DNA of 13,644 nucleotides from Gammaproteobacteria bacterium (GCA_003645435.1 QNFD01000030.1:1-13644); one strand, 5' to 3'. Positions 1 through 7,470 are shown, numbered from the stretch's first letter. The notes: a model not told the origin generated them from the sequence alone. Numbers and translations: made by a program.

Positions 1-1032
1 AAAGGCGCTGGCGACTGCAAGGGCAAGTCGAACTTGCTGATTGTGTTACTCAACTCGATCGGTGTCACTGCCAACCCTGTACTGGTTAATACTCGTATCG
101 GCAATGCACTCAGTCATTACAAGCCGTCTGCGTGTCATTTTAACCATGTCATTATTCGTGTCGAGATGGCTGGAAAAACTTATTACTTCGATCCTACTAT
201 GCAGCATCAGGCGGGCGATTTTGAACACGCCGCGCATCTCGATCTTGGTTACGGCCTCAACCTGACCGCTGCGGGCGAAGACCTGGTCAAATTGCCGCGG
301 GATATTTCGCGCAAGTTGTTCGAGATCAGGCATCGCTTTGATTTTCGCGAAGCCGGGAAGGGTAACGGCAGTGTTACTATTACTCGGAAATTCCTTGCAC
401 AACACGCTGATCGCACCCGATCTTACATTGCCTCATCTGAAATCACTGACGTACAAAAGGATTACTTCGAGCGGGCGGAAGAAGATTGCGGGCTGGAACT
501 TCTCACCGTCAAACCATTCACGGTGGTTAAGGACGATGCAAACACAAATCTGCTGGTTACCGAGGAACAATACGAAATCACTAATATGGACTCTGACGAT
601 GAAGACGATGAAGACGATGAAGTTTTTGTAACGACTACCTTTCACCGGGGTTTTCCCTATCCGGACGACAAAAAATTTCAGTTGCAGATAAGCGCCGATG
701 GTGAGCTGGAACACTACATCGATGTTCTGTATCCATCTGAAATCCCTGAGGAACAGTGTTCCAGCAAAGCTTCGAACCCTTACTTCAAGTACCATAAAGA
801 GGTCTGGTCGGAGGGTAAAGCATTGCATTTCTATACGCGGGTTACCCCGCTACGAGAAGTGGTCGATCATGCGGACATCGGAGAATATGAAAGTGCCGCC
901 AGGCAATTGTATCGTCGCCGTTACAGCAAGTTTCCTTACCAGTCTATCGCCGCGGGTTCCACAATCTGTGTAGCAATGGCGGCCCTGTTGCTGCTGGCCT
1001 CACTGATCGCGGCAATTATCGCTGTGCTGTAA
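1..1032 (+). CDS. Transglutaminase-like (DUF3857-type) membrane protein, 5' end outside window
   Basis: The frame is open from the first base, so the true start lies upstream; the TTG at 34 is internal. The visible part begins with GDCK, the catalytic-cysteine motif of bacterial transglutaminase-like domains (Cys at residue 6 of the visible part). It is followed by FNHV (His about 49) and FDPT (Asp about 64), completing a Cys-His-Asp triad. These features are typical of proteins with an N-terminal DUF3857 domain, a transglutaminase core and a beta-rich C-terminal part, usually in the envelope. Residues about 315-343 form a hydrophobic C-terminal segment with a very short tail, probably a membrane anchor. 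An acidic Asp/Glu run (about residues 197-207) is encoded by three 9-bp repeats. Substrate unknown; peptidase, cross-linking or amidase activity cannot be told apart from the sequence. Confidence 0.85.
   Translation, partial: KGAGDCKGKSNLLIVLLNSIGVTANPVLVNTRIGNALSHYKPSACHFNHVIIRVEMAGKTYYFDPTMQHQAGDFEHAAHLDLGYGLNLTAAGEDLVKLPRDISRKLFEIRHRFDFREAGKGNGSVTITRKFLAQHADRTRSYIASSEITDVQKDYFERAEEDCGLELLTVKPFTVVKDDANTNLLVTEEQYEITNMDSDDEDDEDDEVFVTTTFHRGFPYPDDKKFQLQISADGELEHYIDVLYPSEIPEEQCSSKASNPYFKYHKEVWSEGKALHFYTRVTPLREVVDHADIGEYESAARQLYRRRYSKFPYQSIAAGSTICVAMAALLLLASLIAAIIAVL
595..621 (+). repeat. Three tandem 9-bp repeats encoding an acidic run
   Basis: The unit gacgatgaa occurs three times without mismatch and adds DDE triplets to a linker in the C-terminal half of the transglutaminase-like protein. 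Such in-frame repeats change length by slippage without breaking the frame. Confidence 0.8.
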
Positions 1033-1082
1033 TTCCAGCTGAATTTTCCACGCCAGGGCAATCCGCAATCGCTATACGTTTC

Positions 1083-1110
1083 TTGATCTAGCCGCCGACA
1101 CTGGTATGAT
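1083..1110 (+). promoter_or_regulatory. Predicted sigma70 promoter with extended -10 for the histidine phosphatase gene
   Basis: A -35-like TTGATC (1083-1088) and a -10 TATGAT (1105-1110) are separated by 16 bp, and TGG directly before the -10 gives an extended -10 element. The start of transcription would be near 1117, about 54 nt before the GTG start at 1171. This suggests that the phosphatase is transcribed apart from the gene before it. Not experimentally supported. Confidence 0.5.
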
Positions 1111-1170
1111 GAATCCGGAAGAATTTGTTTAACGACCCCATGTTTTGATTCAGCATCGACAGGATAGACC

Positions 1171-1779
1171 GTGAACTACTTGCTTGATTTAACCCGGTTA
1201 TCCAACCACTACTTCGTGATGCGGCACGGGCATAGCCTTGCCAATCAGCAGGGAATCATTGTCAGCCATCCCGAAAACGGAGTGTCCGGTTTCGGCTTGA
1301 GTAAACGCGGTGAATCACAGGTATCGACCGCTATATCCCCGGACAGCCTGCTGAATACGAACACCATGATTATCAGTTCCGATTTCAAACGCGCCAGGGA
1401 ATCGGCTGAAGTAATTTACAAAATACTGAATTGTGAAACCGCAATCCGTTCCGATGTGCGCTTGCGGGAGCGCAATTTTGGTAGCCTCGAACTGTCTGAC
1501 GATGACAACTATGCGCGCGTATGGAACAAGGACGAGAGTAATCCCGACAACCAGCTACTGGGAGTGGAAAGCCCCAACCAGGTCATGCGGCGGGTCAGCG
1601 CTCTCATCGCCGAATATGAAACCGATTTCTCCGGCAAAACCCTGTTACTGGTCTCCCACGGCGACGCGCTGCAAATACTGCAAACCGCCTTCCAGAAACA
1701 AGATGCCTCACGGCACCGCTCGCAACAGCACCTCGAAACCGCGGAGATTCGACCGTTAAAGCTATCCAGTCAACACTAA
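1171..1779 (+). CDS. Histidine phosphatase family (phosphoglycerate mutase-like) protein
   Basis: This 202-residue protein has the branch-1 histidine phosphatase fold signature. The RHG motif (residues 18-20) carries the histidine that is phosphorylated during catalysis. The SDFKRARESAE stretch (about 70-80) supplies further phosphate-binding Arg. LRERNFG (98-104) contains the likely acid Glu100, and VSHGD (161-165) holds the second catalytic His163. The C-terminal HLETAEIRPL motif is often seen in this subgroup. Members dephosphorylate sugar phosphates, nucleotides or cofactors; the substrate here cannot be assigned. The GTG start is preceded by AGGATAG at a suitable distance and by a predicted promoter. 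No signal peptide, so probably cytoplasmic. Its 3' end faces the 3' end of the truncated GFA gene on the other strand. Confidence 0.88.
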   Translation: MNYLLDLTRLSNHYFVMRHGHSLANQQGIIVSHPENGVSGFGLSKRGESQVSTAISPDSLLNTNTMIISSDFKRARESAEVIYKILNCETAIRSDVRLRERNFGSLELSDDDNYARVWNKDESNPDNQLLGVESPNQVMRRVSALIAEYETDFSGKTLLLVSHGDALQILQTAFQKQDASRHRSQQHLETAEIRPLKLSSQH

Positions 1780-2083
1780 GAAACCCCGCTATCAACCCTC
1801 TGCCGCTTATAAAGCCTCCATCCGGATGTGATCGAGGAATGTAAAATGATTTTATTCCACAAAACTTGCAAAATAGATGCTTCGCAACACCGGAATCAAA
1901 CCTGTACTCCGTCAGGCTTTCCTCGCCGGACAGAAGGGTGAATCGATCTTGTGGAACTATCATTCCTATATAACCCGATTTCGAACAGATACTGCAATTG
2001 CATTGAGATACATTGATGACTGCCGGTGCTAGCACTTCGAACCGGACTCTTCCACAGTGACACCCGCCTTGATGCTGTATCAT
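1604..2083 (-). pseudogene. GFA/CENP-V family zinc protein, C-terminal part lost
   Basis: Residues 1-89 are clearly a GFA (glutathione-dependent formaldehyde-activating enzyme-like) domain. Zinc-ligand cysteines are in place: CHC (8, 10), CNCSIC (28, 30, 33) and CKFC (72, 75), followed by GIKSFYIPRSHPDG. Family members normally continue for about 45-55 residues, including a motif around FDGQNWE. Here family resemblance stops near base 1817. The rest of the open frame is Arg/Gly/Ala-rich sequence, and its last 176 bases are antisense to the 3' end of the histidine phosphatase gene. The start is well set by an AGGAGG Shine-Dalgarno sequence. I read this as a gene cut at a breakpoint and reading into a foreign tail. 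An expressed short variant is possible but less likely. Formaldehyde or S-hydroxymethylglutathione chemistry should not be assumed. Confidence 0.65.
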
Positions 2084-2086
2084 CGT

Positions 2087-2092
2087 TCCTCC
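2087..2092 (-). promoter_or_regulatory. Consensus Shine-Dalgarno for the GFA-like gene
   Basis: The minus strand reads AGGAGG, then a 3-nt gap (about 5 nt from the core GGAGG centre in usual counting) before ATG at 2083. This perfect site fixes the start of the truncated GFA gene and shows that the 5' end of the gene is intact. Confidence 0.75.
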
Positions 2093-2189
2093 TAATACCC
2101 AACAGCAGAATTATCAGGTTATTGAGCAGATAATAAAAAATAATCCCTCCGTCACCGTTCCCCTTTTCATATCAGATTCGGTCAGATTT

Positions 2190-2672
2190 TCACATCGTCT
2201 GCATTGCTCTCAAGATGTTCAACATCGCCTGATCCTTACTCCTGGCAGATTTTTCTTTCATATGAATCAGGGTCTCGAGGTCAAGTATTCTGATGATACG
2301 TTCCTGCCCAAGATTGATTATTTCGCAATGCGCAATCAACTGTTCGTAACCATCGTTGTCGCCGATTGCACCGAGGATATCGAGCGGCCCATACCGGGTT
2401 AACAACAGGTGATGCCCCGTGTTTTGCAATGCCTGCGCATCAGGCATCATTTTTCGTGGCAGGTGTTCGCGATAGCTGGCTTCGAGCTCTTCTAACGCCG
2501 CATTCAAATGCTCAATGTTTCTAGCACTACGCGAATGCACAATGTCAAGATCGAAAGTCGTTACTGGCGCCCCTAGCAGTACCGCGCATACCCCGCCGAC
2601 GACAATATAATCGACCTCGTGTTTTGCGAGTACCTCCAGTATGACGCCGAAATCAGGCGCGTTTTCTTGCAT
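2190..2672 (-). CDS. Small nucleotidyltransferase-fold protein, AbiEii/MNT-like
   Basis: This 160-residue protein has a pol-beta-type nucleotidyltransferase core. VVGGVCAVLLG (residues 24-34) has the helix-start glycine pair, DLDIV (41-45) the two metal-binding aspartates, and GPLDIL (95-100) a likely third carboxylate, Asp98. The C-terminal LDLETLIHMKEKSARSKD (130-147) resembles the segment after the core in AbiEii-like and related toxin nucleotidyltransferases. Proteins of this kind transfer nucleotides to tRNA or protein targets, or act as the antidote in MNT/HEPN pairs; which applies here is unknown. It overlaps the 3' end of a 60-aa gene by 20 nt, so the two are surely co-transcribed and perhaps translationally coupled. 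The small partner does not look like an AbiEi regulator or a HEPN protein. Confidence 0.75.
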   Translation of the reverse strand: MQENAPDFGVILEVLAKHEVDYIVVGGVCAVLLGAPVTTFDLDIVHSRSARNIEHLNAALEELEASYREHLPRKMMPDAQALQNTGHHLLLTRYGPLDILGAIGDNDGYEQLIAHCEIINLGQERIIRILDLETLIHMKEKSARSKDQAMLNILRAMQTM

Positions 2673-2835
2673 CTCTGAGCCTGAGTATCGCTCGAATATT
2701 ATTGGTCAGCGCTTCCAGTCTTTGCGCGGGCGTTAGCGAAATGTGCCACCGGATAAGCGTAAGGTCAACACCGGACTCCGTGTAATTAGGCCCGGCGGGT
2801 TGGACAGGTGTTTCGGGCGAGTGGCTGTTTGACAT
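2653..2835 (-). CDS. Small conserved-type protein paired with a nucleotidyltransferase
   Basis: A 60-residue protein is encoded directly before the nucleotidyltransferase gene and overlaps it by 20 nt. The core ESGVDLTLIRWHISLTPAQR (residues 20-39) followed by a basic helix ending RLRDARKRA looks like a helical, possibly nucleic-acid- or partner-binding peptide. I have the impression of having seen this SGVDLTLIRW...SLTPAERLE pattern next to such nucleotidyltransferases, but cannot verify it here. I chose the ATG at 2835; an in-frame GTG at 2856 would add seven residues, and neither has a strong Shine-Dalgarno. No signal peptide or membrane segment. By position it is the candidate antitoxin or substrate adaptor of the pair; this is inference from gene order. 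Confidence 0.6.
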   Translation of the reverse strand: MSNSHSPETPVQPAGPNYTESGVDLTLIRWHISLTPAQRLEALTNNIRAILRLRDARKRA

Positions 2836-2877
2836 GAGAGTACCGTTGTTCGACACGGCTAATATGGATAATGCCTT

Positions 2878-2905
2878 ATTTTAAGTAATTAACAGCGACA
2901 CGCAA
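2878..2905 (-). promoter_or_regulatory. Possible sigma70 promoter for the 60-aa/nucleotidyltransferase pair
   Basis: On the minus strand TTGCGT (2905-2900) lies 16 bp before TAAAAT (2883-2878), which would start transcription near 2871, about 36 nt before the ATG at 2835. The -35 matches only TTG, and the region is AT-rich, so chance matches are likely. Confidence 0.3.
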
Positions 2906-2989
2906 TCAATCACTGGTAAAAACCAAAAAAAGTTTTGGTACTGGCGAGCGGCCTCCTTTCGAGAATCGAATGCCCAGGTCGAATCATAG

Positions 2990-3268
2990 CCATGTGACAA
3001 CATCAAAGTTTATCATGGGCTGCTTTGGCGTGAGGGCGTTTATCGGCTTAAATACAAACAGCCTTACACCACGGACTGCCGATACACCTGGTTACATCAA
3101 TGTAGCCACTGTGGGCAAGAACTCGAATTCACAGTGCCTTACCCCTTGCTAGAAGTTGGCAGTGTGAAACGCACATTCATGCTGGAGGATGCCAGGCCGG
3201 TTCCGGTAGTCGAAAAGGACAACCAATCCTTCAAGTGGTACTCCTCGCAAGGGCATAGCCAGGTTTGA
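2990..3268 (+). pseudogene. Coding fragment with a CxxC knuckle, no start codon
   Basis: A frame of 92 codons stays open from just after TAG (2987-2989) to TGA (3266-3268). It has no ATG, GTG or TTG until a Met codon about 60 codons in, so it cannot start within its likely coding part. The translation is protein-like, with aromatic-rich stretches, WLHQCSHCGQELEFTVPYP in the middle (one CxxCG zinc-knuckle half) and a tail ending SSQGHSQV. I do not recognise the family. The most economical reading is the C-terminal remainder of a gene whose 5' part was lost. Its stop overlaps the alternative TTG start of the nuclease gene that follows. The rest of 2857-3288 shows no other coding signal that I can support. 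Confidence 0.4.
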
Positions 3269-3288
3269 ATCTTTATAGAACATTCCGG

Positions 3289-3783
3289 ATGCGGATTCTT
3301 ACCTTTTCCCTATTCTTTGTTCCAGGTCTTTCAATATCCGATTACCTCAACTGCCCCTGTAAAGTCGTAAAGGTAACGGATGGTGATACCGTTCACGTAC
3401 TGGACCAGTCCACCGTAAAGCATAAGATACGATTAGGCGGTATCGATGCCCCTGAAAAGAAACAGGCTTTTGGTAATAAATCGAAACAGAACCTGGCTAA
3501 CCTCGTTGCCAGAAAACAAGTTGAAGTTGAATATAATAAGCTTGATCGATACGGGCGAATTATCGGCAAGCTGTTAAAGAACGGACAGGATATAAACCTG
3601 CTACAAATCAAACATGGTTACGCATGGCACTACAAGTACTACCAGAAGGATCAATCTAAACTTGGTAGAGATTTGTATCGCTCTGCTGAGATAGATGCAA
3701 GGGGAAAACGGCTGCGGAAAAAATATCTAGTCAGAGAAAAAAAAGAACATTGCGCTATGCTCTGTATAGTGTGTAAACGCTAA
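3289..3783 (+). CDS. Secreted thermonuclease-like (SNase-fold) protein with divergent C-terminus
   Basis: The 164-residue protein begins with a hydrophobic leader (residues 1-17), followed by the staphylococcal nuclease fold. DGDT (31-34), IRLGGIDAPE (47-56) and DRYGR (86-90) supply the equivalents of the catalytic Asp, Arg, Asp, Glu and Arg residues of thermonuclease (here D31/D33, R48, D53, E56, R87). It should therefore be a calcium-dependent phosphodiesterase acting on DNA/RNA outside the cytoplasm. The last 25 residues lack the usual aromatic GLW...PW ending; instead they are Lys/Arg-rich and end with three cysteines. I chose ATG 3289; TTG 3265 would add eight residues and also keep a signal-like start. 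An 8-A run at 3737-3744 could allow slippage near the odd tail. The TPR-ankyrin lipoprotein gene begins 64 nt later. Confidence 0.82.
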   Translation: MRILTFSLFFVPGLSISDYLNCPCKVVKVTDGDTVHVLDQSTVKHKIRLGGIDAPEKKQAFGNKSKQNLANLVARKQVEVEYNKLDRYGRIIGKLLKNGQDINLLQIKHGYAWHYKYYQKDQSKLGRDLYRSAEIDARGKRLRKKYLVREKKEHCAMLCIVCKR

Positions 3784-3836
3784 GATGGTATATGGAGATG
3801 TAGTTGTTAAGTAAATATTGATAATGGTCTCACTAT

Positions 3837-3841
3837 AAGGA
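3837..3841 (+). promoter_or_regulatory. Shine-Dalgarno supporting a TTG start
   Basis: AAGGA sits six bases before the TTG at 3848. Reading from this TTG yields a complete lipoprotein signal peptide, so the site and the protein N-terminus support the same unusual start codon. Confidence 0.6.
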
Positions 3842-3847
3842 ATAGAA

Positions 3848-6040
3848 TTGATTGTTCGAATATTATTTGTAGTGGCATTATTCTCTAGCATTATTAGCTG
3901 CGTAAATAATGGTAGAGCTGATGAACATAACCCTGAAGAAAGTCCTAATATTTTGGGCACTTGGGTTAGTGAATTCCAGCGAAATGGTGAGAATGGTCAA
4001 CTGTACCTTGAATTCACGGATGAGGTTATCGTATCGACCGGAGGCGGTAGATCGGGAGATGGGCGTGTACATTCCTTTGAAATTGGCAATGGGGTCGTCA
4101 TGGATCAATGGTTTGCAGGATTGTCAGATACTGAGGTATACCGTTATAAAATCGACGAGTTCATCGGCTTTCTGGAGTACCCAAACGTAGATAATAGAAT
4201 CTTGTTAGCCGTTCATCCCGCGTCAACCTGGGTGGCGACAATCCATCAACTCCCCGGAGAAGTTCTTGTGCAAACTTGGGAAAGCGATTTTGGCGGTACT
4301 AGCTGGCTTCAACACAAAACCCTTTTCGATTACAAATTTGTTAATGATGGCAATACGTTGGAATTGACTTCGATGCCTGCTGGAACGGTAACCAGCTTTA
4401 ATAGGGTCATCAAGTCGACCGGCTCGAATGTCTTAGCCCAGAATCCATCGACAACACCTCCCTCGCCAAAACCATTTAGTACGGAAGACTATAAAATATA
4501 TAGGGAGACGATACACCTGTTGAACAAGTTCGGAGGCAATCGCAGTAATCTCGAGGAAGTTTATGGGATGATCAAGGGCCTGGCGGAAAGGAATCCTGAC
4601 AGTGGCTACCCGATCGTAGCCTTTGCAGAGCTTCGTTACACGCAGGCACTGGGGGGTGATTCGTCTTACTCGGAAGCCTTGAGTGTGGCGCAACAGGCAC
4701 TGGAAATTGACCCAAAAATTGCAGACGCCTATGTCATCGTCGCAAAGGTATTGATAAACAACAATAACTACCATGGCGCCCTTGCCGCGGCCCGAAGGGC
4801 CATCGGGCTTGCTCCCGATTCACCGGAAGCGATGTTTGCTATGGCAAGAGCGGCGGAGGTTTTAAAGCGATATGACGAATCGGAACACTGGTACCGAAAG
4901 TGTATCTCGTCACACACCGACAATGTTCGTCAGTCGAATATTTACGGCTGGTTGGGAACAATGCTTGCGACAAAAATACCAGCAGATATTGAAGGGGCAA
5001 CATTGGCAAAAATCAAGGCAGCCGACCTCGTATTTGATACCGGTGCCTGGAAGGTGAGAAACGCGGCCCATCATCTGTTAATGAATACCGACCAGTTCGA
5101 CCTGGCTATTTACTACGCGGAGCAGGCTTTATCGCTGGCCAATTTTAGGGCAGCCCGTTGGGACCTCGGTCTGGCTGAATATTACAAATGGGGCGATGCA
5201 TTACGATACCCGAAAAAGTACCGCAACAATCCGCGGAAACCGCTTAGCCCCGAGGAAATAACCGCAAAGACAGGCGTGAGCCCCGAGTATGTATTTACGC
5301 AAAATCCATTATCCCGGGCCGAGCCTTCGGCAAGTTTCGCACTCTGGGAGGGCGGTTATATTGAAAATATCGATGTAGTACCAAAGGGCACGGTGAACAC
5401 TGCGCTCATTTCGGCGACCTATGGCAACCACATGGAACTGGTAAAGCTGCTGGTCAAAAATGGCGCTAACGTAAACGCAAGGGACTCTGACCATAATCAA
5501 ACCCCCATATTCTATGCGGTTCAGCGTCAAAACCTGGAGATGGTCAAGTTTCTGGTTGATCACGGCGCGAGGATCAACCTGATCAACAATCAAGGCCTTC
5601 CCCTGGCTCAGTACGCGGTCAACCGGGAAACTGGCGACCGCATCAGCATCATACGCTATTTGCTAGAGCAAGGTATCGATCCAGAGATTCCCAACAAATG
5701 GGGTGAAACGCTGATTGTCTCGGCCCTGATCAGTAAAAACCTCGAAGCTTTCAGATTATTGATTACCGAGTACGATGCAGACGTAAATGCCCGTAGCACG
5801 GGTAATACCCCGATTCTTGCCCTGGCGGCCGTGTCGAGCGGTGCAATGGGGCAGAAGATGTTGAAAGTACTGCTCGACAACGGCGCAAATCCCTGGGTGA
5901 AATACAATCAGGACATCGTGACATACCTGCTTACCCCTGGTCATAATGAGCAAAAGTTCCCGGCATTCAAGGAAAACGCCGCACTCATCCAGGAAGCCAG
6001 AAAGTCGTTCCCGAAACCACCGGATTTTGATCAGGACTAG
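3848..6040 (+). CDS. Lipoprotein with beta-rich domain, TPR and ankyrin repeats
   Basis: This 730-residue protein starts at TTG. Residues 1-17 are a hydrophobic signal and IISC (15-18) fits a lipobox, so Cys18 is the likely lipidated residue and the protein is held on a membrane outside the cytoplasm. Residues about 33-190, from NILGTWVSEF onward, form a beta-rich domain loosely like lipocalin folds, followed by a Pro/Thr linker (197-212). About 215-435 is helical with TPR-like units (ALSVAQQALEIDP, ALAAARRAIGLAPDSPEA). About 515-690 has four to five ankyrin repeats with typical NGANVNARD and HGARINL turns. No catalytic motif is visible. It is followed 17 nt later by a paralogue with the same TPR-linker-ankyrin order, so the two probably form an operon. 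Function unknown; a binding or scaffold role is inferred from the repeats. Confidence 0.85.
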   Translation: MIVRILFVVALFSSIISCVNNGRADEHNPEESPNILGTWVSEFQRNGENGQLYLEFTDEVIVSTGGGRSGDGRVHSFEIGNGVVMDQWFAGLSDTEVYRYKIDEFIGFLEYPNVDNRILLAVHPASTWVATIHQLPGEVLVQTWESDFGGTSWLQHKTLFDYKFVNDGNTLELTSMPAGTVTSFNRVIKSTGSNVLAQNPSTTPPSPKPFSTEDYKIYRETIHLLNKFGGNRSNLEEVYGMIKGLAERNPDSGYPIVAFAELRYTQALGGDSSYSEALSVAQQALEIDPKIADAYVIVAKVLINNNNYHGALAAARRAIGLAPDSPEAMFAMARAAEVLKRYDESEHWYRKCISSHTDNVRQSNIYGWLGTMLATKIPADIEGATLAKIKAADLVFDTGAWKVRNAAHHLLMNTDQFDLAIYYAEQALSLANFRAARWDLGLAEYYKWGDALRYPKKYRNNPRKPLSPEEITAKTGVSPEYVFTQNPLSRAEPSASFALWEGGYIENIDVVPKGTVNTALISATYGNHMELVKLLVKNGANVNARDSDHNQTPIFYAVQRQNLEMVKFLVDHGARINLINNQGLPLAQYAVNRETGDRISIIRYLLEQGIDPEIPNKWGETLIVSALISKNLEAFRLLITEYDADVNARSTGNTPILALAAVSSGAMGQKMLKVLLDNGANPWVKYNQDIVTYLLTPGHNEQKFPAFKENAALIQEARKSFPKPPDFDQD

Positions 6041-6057
6041 GTACACGGAAGAACTAG

Positions 6058-7470
6058 ATGATACGCCTATACCTACTTCTGTTTCTGTCAATCTCGGTCC
6101 TGTCGACCTCTTATGCGTTTGAAGTCCCGGCCCAAGTTGCGAGTGATACCGAGCGTCCGTTTTGCAACGGCCGAAGGGTTTTCGGCGGGGCCGAAAAAAT
6201 CGCCCAGATGAATCCGCGCTATGCAAGCATCTGTTACCCCTATGTCCGAGGAATAATCCGTAAAGCCACAAGGCATAACTACCACCTGAAAGATGCAGAA
6301 GGAGTTATTGAAACCCTGCTAATCCTCAGCCCGAGGAGCGCCTATCCACGGATTAGTTCGGCTGAACTCGAGATTAAAAAACGTCAGCTAAAGCTACCGG
6401 CAAAACCGCTGTATGAAATACTCCGTGAAGTGCAAGCGGCATCTAAGATCAAACCGCCAATTGCCGATGCCTTTATTGCTCTCGGCAAGGTTAATGTGCT
6501 GATGGGTTGCCTGGTCTGTGCCGATATGGCAGCCGAACGTGCCGTTGAGCTCGAGGCCGACAGCCCTACACTGGCATTGCTACTGGCTTCTATCGAAGAG
6601 GAACGGAACAACCTTGCCAATGCCAGGACGATTCTCACCAACGCCTTGGCATCCGATTCCGTGTTGACAACCCCGGAGATCAGTATGGAAATGCAGCTTA
6701 AGCTTTCCTTTCTGCACGCCATGGAAAAAGACTACACCGAAGCAGCCAGGGGTTACGACAAGGCCATTGAAATGGACCCTGGAAATCCAGCCCCCTACCT
6801 GGCCCATGCACAATTACTGCTGTTGATTGGCAACGCCGAAGCCGCCAGGAATGCGGCTAGAAAGTCCAATAGGGTGGCCGCGTCAGTGGCGGCAATACGC
6901 CTGCAATCGTTTGCAGAATATCTCTCCTGGGCAGAGGCTTATCTCCAAGGCGACGAATCAGCAGACTTAAAAAGGCTCTTGCGCACCGCTTTTGTATCGC
7001 CTGAAGAAGCATTTGTCGAAAGCGCCCGGTACGAGGCGACCTCCGGTATAACCGAAGCGTTGCTACAGGCGCAGGTTATTCGTGATATTGAAACTCGCGA
7101 CGGCCAGGGGAACACGGCATTCATGATGGCATGTCTGGGCAACAACATTAAACTCGTGAACATCCTGATGGCGCAAAAATCAAACCTGAATGCACAGAAC
7201 AGCAAAGGTGAAAGAGCCCTTGGTTATCTGGTTTCGAACGGGAATTACGATGCAACGTTGGCATTACTTCGTACCAATGTTGAAGTCAACTATATCGACG
7301 TCAATGGCATGTCGCCACTTGCTTTGGCCGTGTTCAGAAACGATAAATTATTAGTCAGAGAATTAATCGAACACGGCGCCTCCATTCAAACCGTAGTCAA
7401 GTATGCCGAAGGGTTAGGGATGACTGGGATCGAAGAAATTATTGAGAGCGTACTTCCCGTCGGCGCCTGA
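6058..7470 (+). CDS. Exported TPR-ankyrin protein, paralogue of the gene before it
   Basis: A 470-residue protein with a classical Sec signal peptide: hydrophobic core at residues 4-16 and likely cleavage after SYA (18-20). It is thus periplasmic or secreted, not lipidated. Residues about 60-275 are helical with TPR-like units, the clearest being DYTEAARGYDKAIEMDPGNP (225-244). Residues about 350-445 contain about three ankyrin repeats (GNTAFMMACLGNN, GMSPLALAVFRND). Four cysteines (36, 59, 151, 154) could form disulfides. It matches the upstream lipoprotein along its length: IADA and ADSP in the TPR part and SPE..F before the ankyrin part (residues 314-319 here, 478-483 there). It lacks the other's beta-rich domain. 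ATG with GGAAG upstream; the 17-nt gap indicates co-transcription. No terminator is obvious after it. Function unknown. Confidence 0.83.
   Translation: MIRLYLLLFLSISVLSTSYAFEVPAQVASDTERPFCNGRRVFGGAEKIAQMNPRYASICYPYVRGIIRKATRHNYHLKDAEGVIETLLILSPRSAYPRISSAELEIKKRQLKLPAKPLYEILREVQAASKIKPPIADAFIALGKVNVLMGCLVCADMAAERAVELEADSPTLALLLASIEEERNNLANARTILTNALASDSVLTTPEISMEMQLKLSFLHAMEKDYTEAARGYDKAIEMDPGNPAPYLAHAQLLLLIGNAEAARNAARKSNRVAASVAAIRLQSFAEYLSWAEAYLQGDESADLKRLLRTAFVSPEEAFVESARYEATSGITEALLQAQVIRDIETRDGQGNTAFMMACLGNNIKLVNILMAQKSNLNAQNSKGERALGYLVSNGNYDATLALLRTNVEVNYIDVNGMSPLALAVFRNDKLLVRELIEHGASIQTVVKYAEGLGMTGIEEIIESVLPVGA

Noticed and set aside
1896..2102. Minus-strand frame of 68 codons
   Set aside because: Alternative frame of the GFA-like gene, without family features.
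2922..2939. 7-bp A/T-rich hairpin (accaaaa/ttttggt), considered as a terminator
   Set aside because: On the minus strand it precedes rather than follows a gene, and on the plus strand no gene ends just before it and no T-run follows.
2970..3152. 60-codon ATG frame
   Set aside because: It overlaps the more protein-like fragment in another frame (2990-3268); low-complexity Thr/Asn-rich translation and no ribosome site.
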